From NCBI GenBank assembly GCA_016189845.1, contig JACPRT010000155.1, forward strand, positions 1-7,177: a DNA stretch of 7,177 nt. Direction: 5' to 3'. The translations under genes were made by a program, and so were the position numbers. Below are positions 5,897 through 7,177 of the stretch, piece after piece. The stretch is from Chloroflexota bacterium. Lineage in GTDB: Bacteria > Chloroflexota > Dehalococcoidia > Lucifugimonadales > Lucifugimonadaceae. How positions within the stretch are numbered: the first letter of the stretch is position 1; the number at the start of each line of letters is the position of its first letter. The notes below the pieces were generated by a model. That model had not been told where the DNA came from and did no database searches. It worked only from the letters and a program-made list of their open reading frames with translations.

Positions 5897-7177
5897 ATGA
5901 AGCCGGCTCCTCTGGTCCTCGACCACGTGCGGATCACGCGCCCCGGGGATCCCGCAGTTCCCGGCGCGGTCGTGATGAACGGCGGCCAGATTACCTGGAT
6001 CGGTGCAGGCGACGCACCGGCACACGCGCTACCTCCCCGGGCTTTGCGGATCGACTGCGAAGGAGGAGCGCTCATCCCGGGTTTCGTCGACGCCCATTGC
6101 CATCCCCTCGCGCTCGGCAGGGCGTTGACAGCGGCCGATTGCACCCCGGTCGCAGCGCGAACCATACCTCAACTGCAACGCCAGTTGGCGGGTTGGGCGG
6201 CCGCAAATGCAGACGCCCGGTACGTCAGCGGTTTCGGCTACGACGAGCTGTTGATCATGGAACGCCGCCACCCCGATCGCCACGATCTCGACGCGGCGGT
6301 CGCCGAACGGCCAGTCATCCTGACCCACGGTAGCGGTCATGCCCTCGTGCTCAATACCGCGGCGTTGCGCCTCGTCGGTATCACCGGATCGACCGATGAA
6401 CCCGTCGGGGGTTTCATCGACCGGGAGGCCGAGACCGGGTCGCCCAGTGGCCTGCTCTTCGAGATGGGTAGTTTCGTGTCGAACCGCCTCGGACGCCCGT
6501 CCGAAGCGGAAGTCCGCCGGCAGGCGTCGGCCGCCAGCGACGCGTTCATTCACGCCGGCGTGACGTCGGTGGTCGATGCCGGTCCATCCAGCGACCCGTC
6601 GATGTTCCAGCTCTGGGCCGGACTCAGAAAAGATGGGGTTTTTCGGCCCGGGATGACCATGATGAGGGCACCCGGCCTGAGTATTCCTGCGGCGGAGGCT
6701 GCGGAATTGGCCGCCTGGGTGAGGCACGGGCCGGTAAAGGTCATCCTCACCCGCGGCGCCAATGATTTCATGCCAGGTTTGGCCGAGCTGTCCGCGGTCG
6801 TCGCAAACGCCCTGGCCGAGGGGCCGGGTGTTGCGGTTCACGCAGTCGAGGCTGAGGCGATCCTACTGGTGTGCCGGGCCTTCGAGGAAGCTAAGAAACT
6901 CTCCAGCGTACGAACGGCGCTCATGCCGGCGCGCATGCGGCTCATGCCGGCGCGCATGCGGATAGAGCACGCGGCCGAGGCGACGCCTGAAGTATGCGCG
7001 GCCATCAGGCGATGCGGCGCGTCCGTGGTTACACAGCCGGGGTTGGTTTACGGCAGGGGCGACCGCTACCTTGCGGCCGCCAGAACGGGCGGATGCCCTG
7101 TCGACCATCTTTACCCGCTGCGGAGACTGCTCGATGAAGGGATACCGGTGAGGATAGGCTCCGACGCCCCGTACGGC
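5897..7177 (+). CDS. Metal-dependent amidohydrolase (Amidohydro_3/YtcJ-like), C-terminus cut by the window edge
   Basis: This looks like a TIM-barrel amidohydrolase. The window holds 427 codons from the ATG at 5897, without a stop. The small N-terminal beta-sandwich strands (LVLDHVRI; GQITWIGAG) are typical. FVDAHCHP gives the HxH metal pair H67 and H69. GSGHALVLNTAAL (145-157) corresponds to the family's GHS..vN..AL segment. K281 in PVKVILTRG may be the bridging lysine. VAVHA (H315), IEHA (H358) and GSDAPYG (D423) supply the remaining predicted metal and catalytic residues. Family members act on varied amides, ureas or esters, and nothing here identifies the substrate. A perfect 21-bp tandem duplication adds seven residues before IEHA. 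The start lies 21 nt from the start of nth on the other strand. The nearest purine-rich stretch (AGGGG, 5877-5881) is 15 nt upstream, so ribosome binding looks weak. The assignment to the superfamily is firm; the subfamily is likely. Confidence 0.88.
   Translation, partial: MKPAPLVLDHVRITRPGDPAVPGAVVMNGGQITWIGAGDAPAHALPPRALRIDCEGGALIPGFVDAHCHPLALGRALTAADCTPVAARTIPQLQRQLAGWAAANADARYVSGFGYDELLIMERRHPDRHDLDAAVAERPVILTHGSGHALVLNTAALRLVGITGSTDEPVGGFIDREAETGSPSGLLFEMGSFVSNRLGRPSEAEVRRQASAASDAFIHAGVTSVVDAGPSSDPSMFQLWAGLRKDGVFRPGMTMMRAPGLSIPAAEAAELAAWVRHGPVKVILTRGANDFMPGLAELSAVVANALAEGPGVAVHAVEAEAILLVCRAFEEAKKLSSVRTALMPARMRLMPARMRIEHAAEATPEVCAAIRRCGASVVTQPGLVYGRGDRYLAAARTGGCPVDHLYPLRRLLDEGIPVRIGSDAPYG
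6920..6961 (+). repeat. Perfect 21-bp in-frame tandem duplication inside the amidohydrolase
   Basis: Copy 1 is 6920-6940 and copy 2 is 6941-6961, identical base for base. Each encodes LMPARMR (residues 342-348 and 349-355). The second copy runs straight into IEHA, the predicted metal-ligand segment. Because 21 is a multiple of three, the reading frame is kept. A slippage or unequal-exchange event is the simplest explanation, and perfect identity suggests it is recent. Confidence 0.97.

Noticed and set aside
5876..6025. Extension of the nth reading frame upstream to 6025
   Set aside because: It would lie inside the amidohydrolase coding region, and its residues do not resemble endonuclease III. 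The conserved fold begins right after 5875.
6029..6841. A 270-codon open frame on the minus strand
   Set aside because: It lies opposite the well-supported amidohydrolase, whose frame shows HxH, VHA, IEH and SDAP motifs; the antisense product shows no domain I recognise.

Overview
The window is GC-rich bacterial chromosome, densely packed with core-metabolism genes. Nothing in it looks like a phage, plasmid, insertion sequence or CRISPR array. The oxidase genes indicate an aerobic respirer. The lipoprotein-type oxidase subunit II with two cytochrome c domains, together with the style of the ArgC and endonuclease III proteins, suggests a soil or environmental lineage such as Acidobacteriota or Chloroflexota. 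That placement is a guess from memory of protein families, not something the sequence proves.

Layout from left to right: (1) Positions 1-2128, minus strand: ctaC (subunit II, CuA plus two haem c domains) followed by ctaD (subunit I, which runs off the left edge). They form an aa3/caa3-type terminal oxidase operon. (2) Positions 2129-2314: a divergent intergenic region that must hold the promoters of the oxidase operon and of the plus-strand pair. (3) Positions 2315-4007, plus strand: rdgB (dITP/XTP pyrophosphatase) and moaA (GTP 3',8-cyclase of molybdenum cofactor synthesis), 10 nt apart. (4) Positions 4061-5875, minus strand: nth (endonuclease III), argC (arginine biosynthesis), then a tRNA with a UUC (Glu) anticodon. 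All three are tightly spaced and could share one transcript. (5) Positions 5897-7177, plus strand: a metal-dependent amidohydrolase of the Amidohydro_3/YtcJ type, cut by the right edge. It starts only 21 nt from the start of nth.

The genes do not form one pathway. They are neighbouring housekeeping units covering respiration, nucleotide-pool sanitation, cofactor synthesis, base-excision repair, arginine synthesis and a hydrolase of unknown substrate. The points most worth checking are the double cytochrome c fusion in CtaC, a tRNA-Glu with C instead of the near-universal U at position 33, and a perfect 21-bp in-frame tandem duplication beside a predicted metal-binding histidine of the amidohydrolase. 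I did not find a convincing new biological system here.
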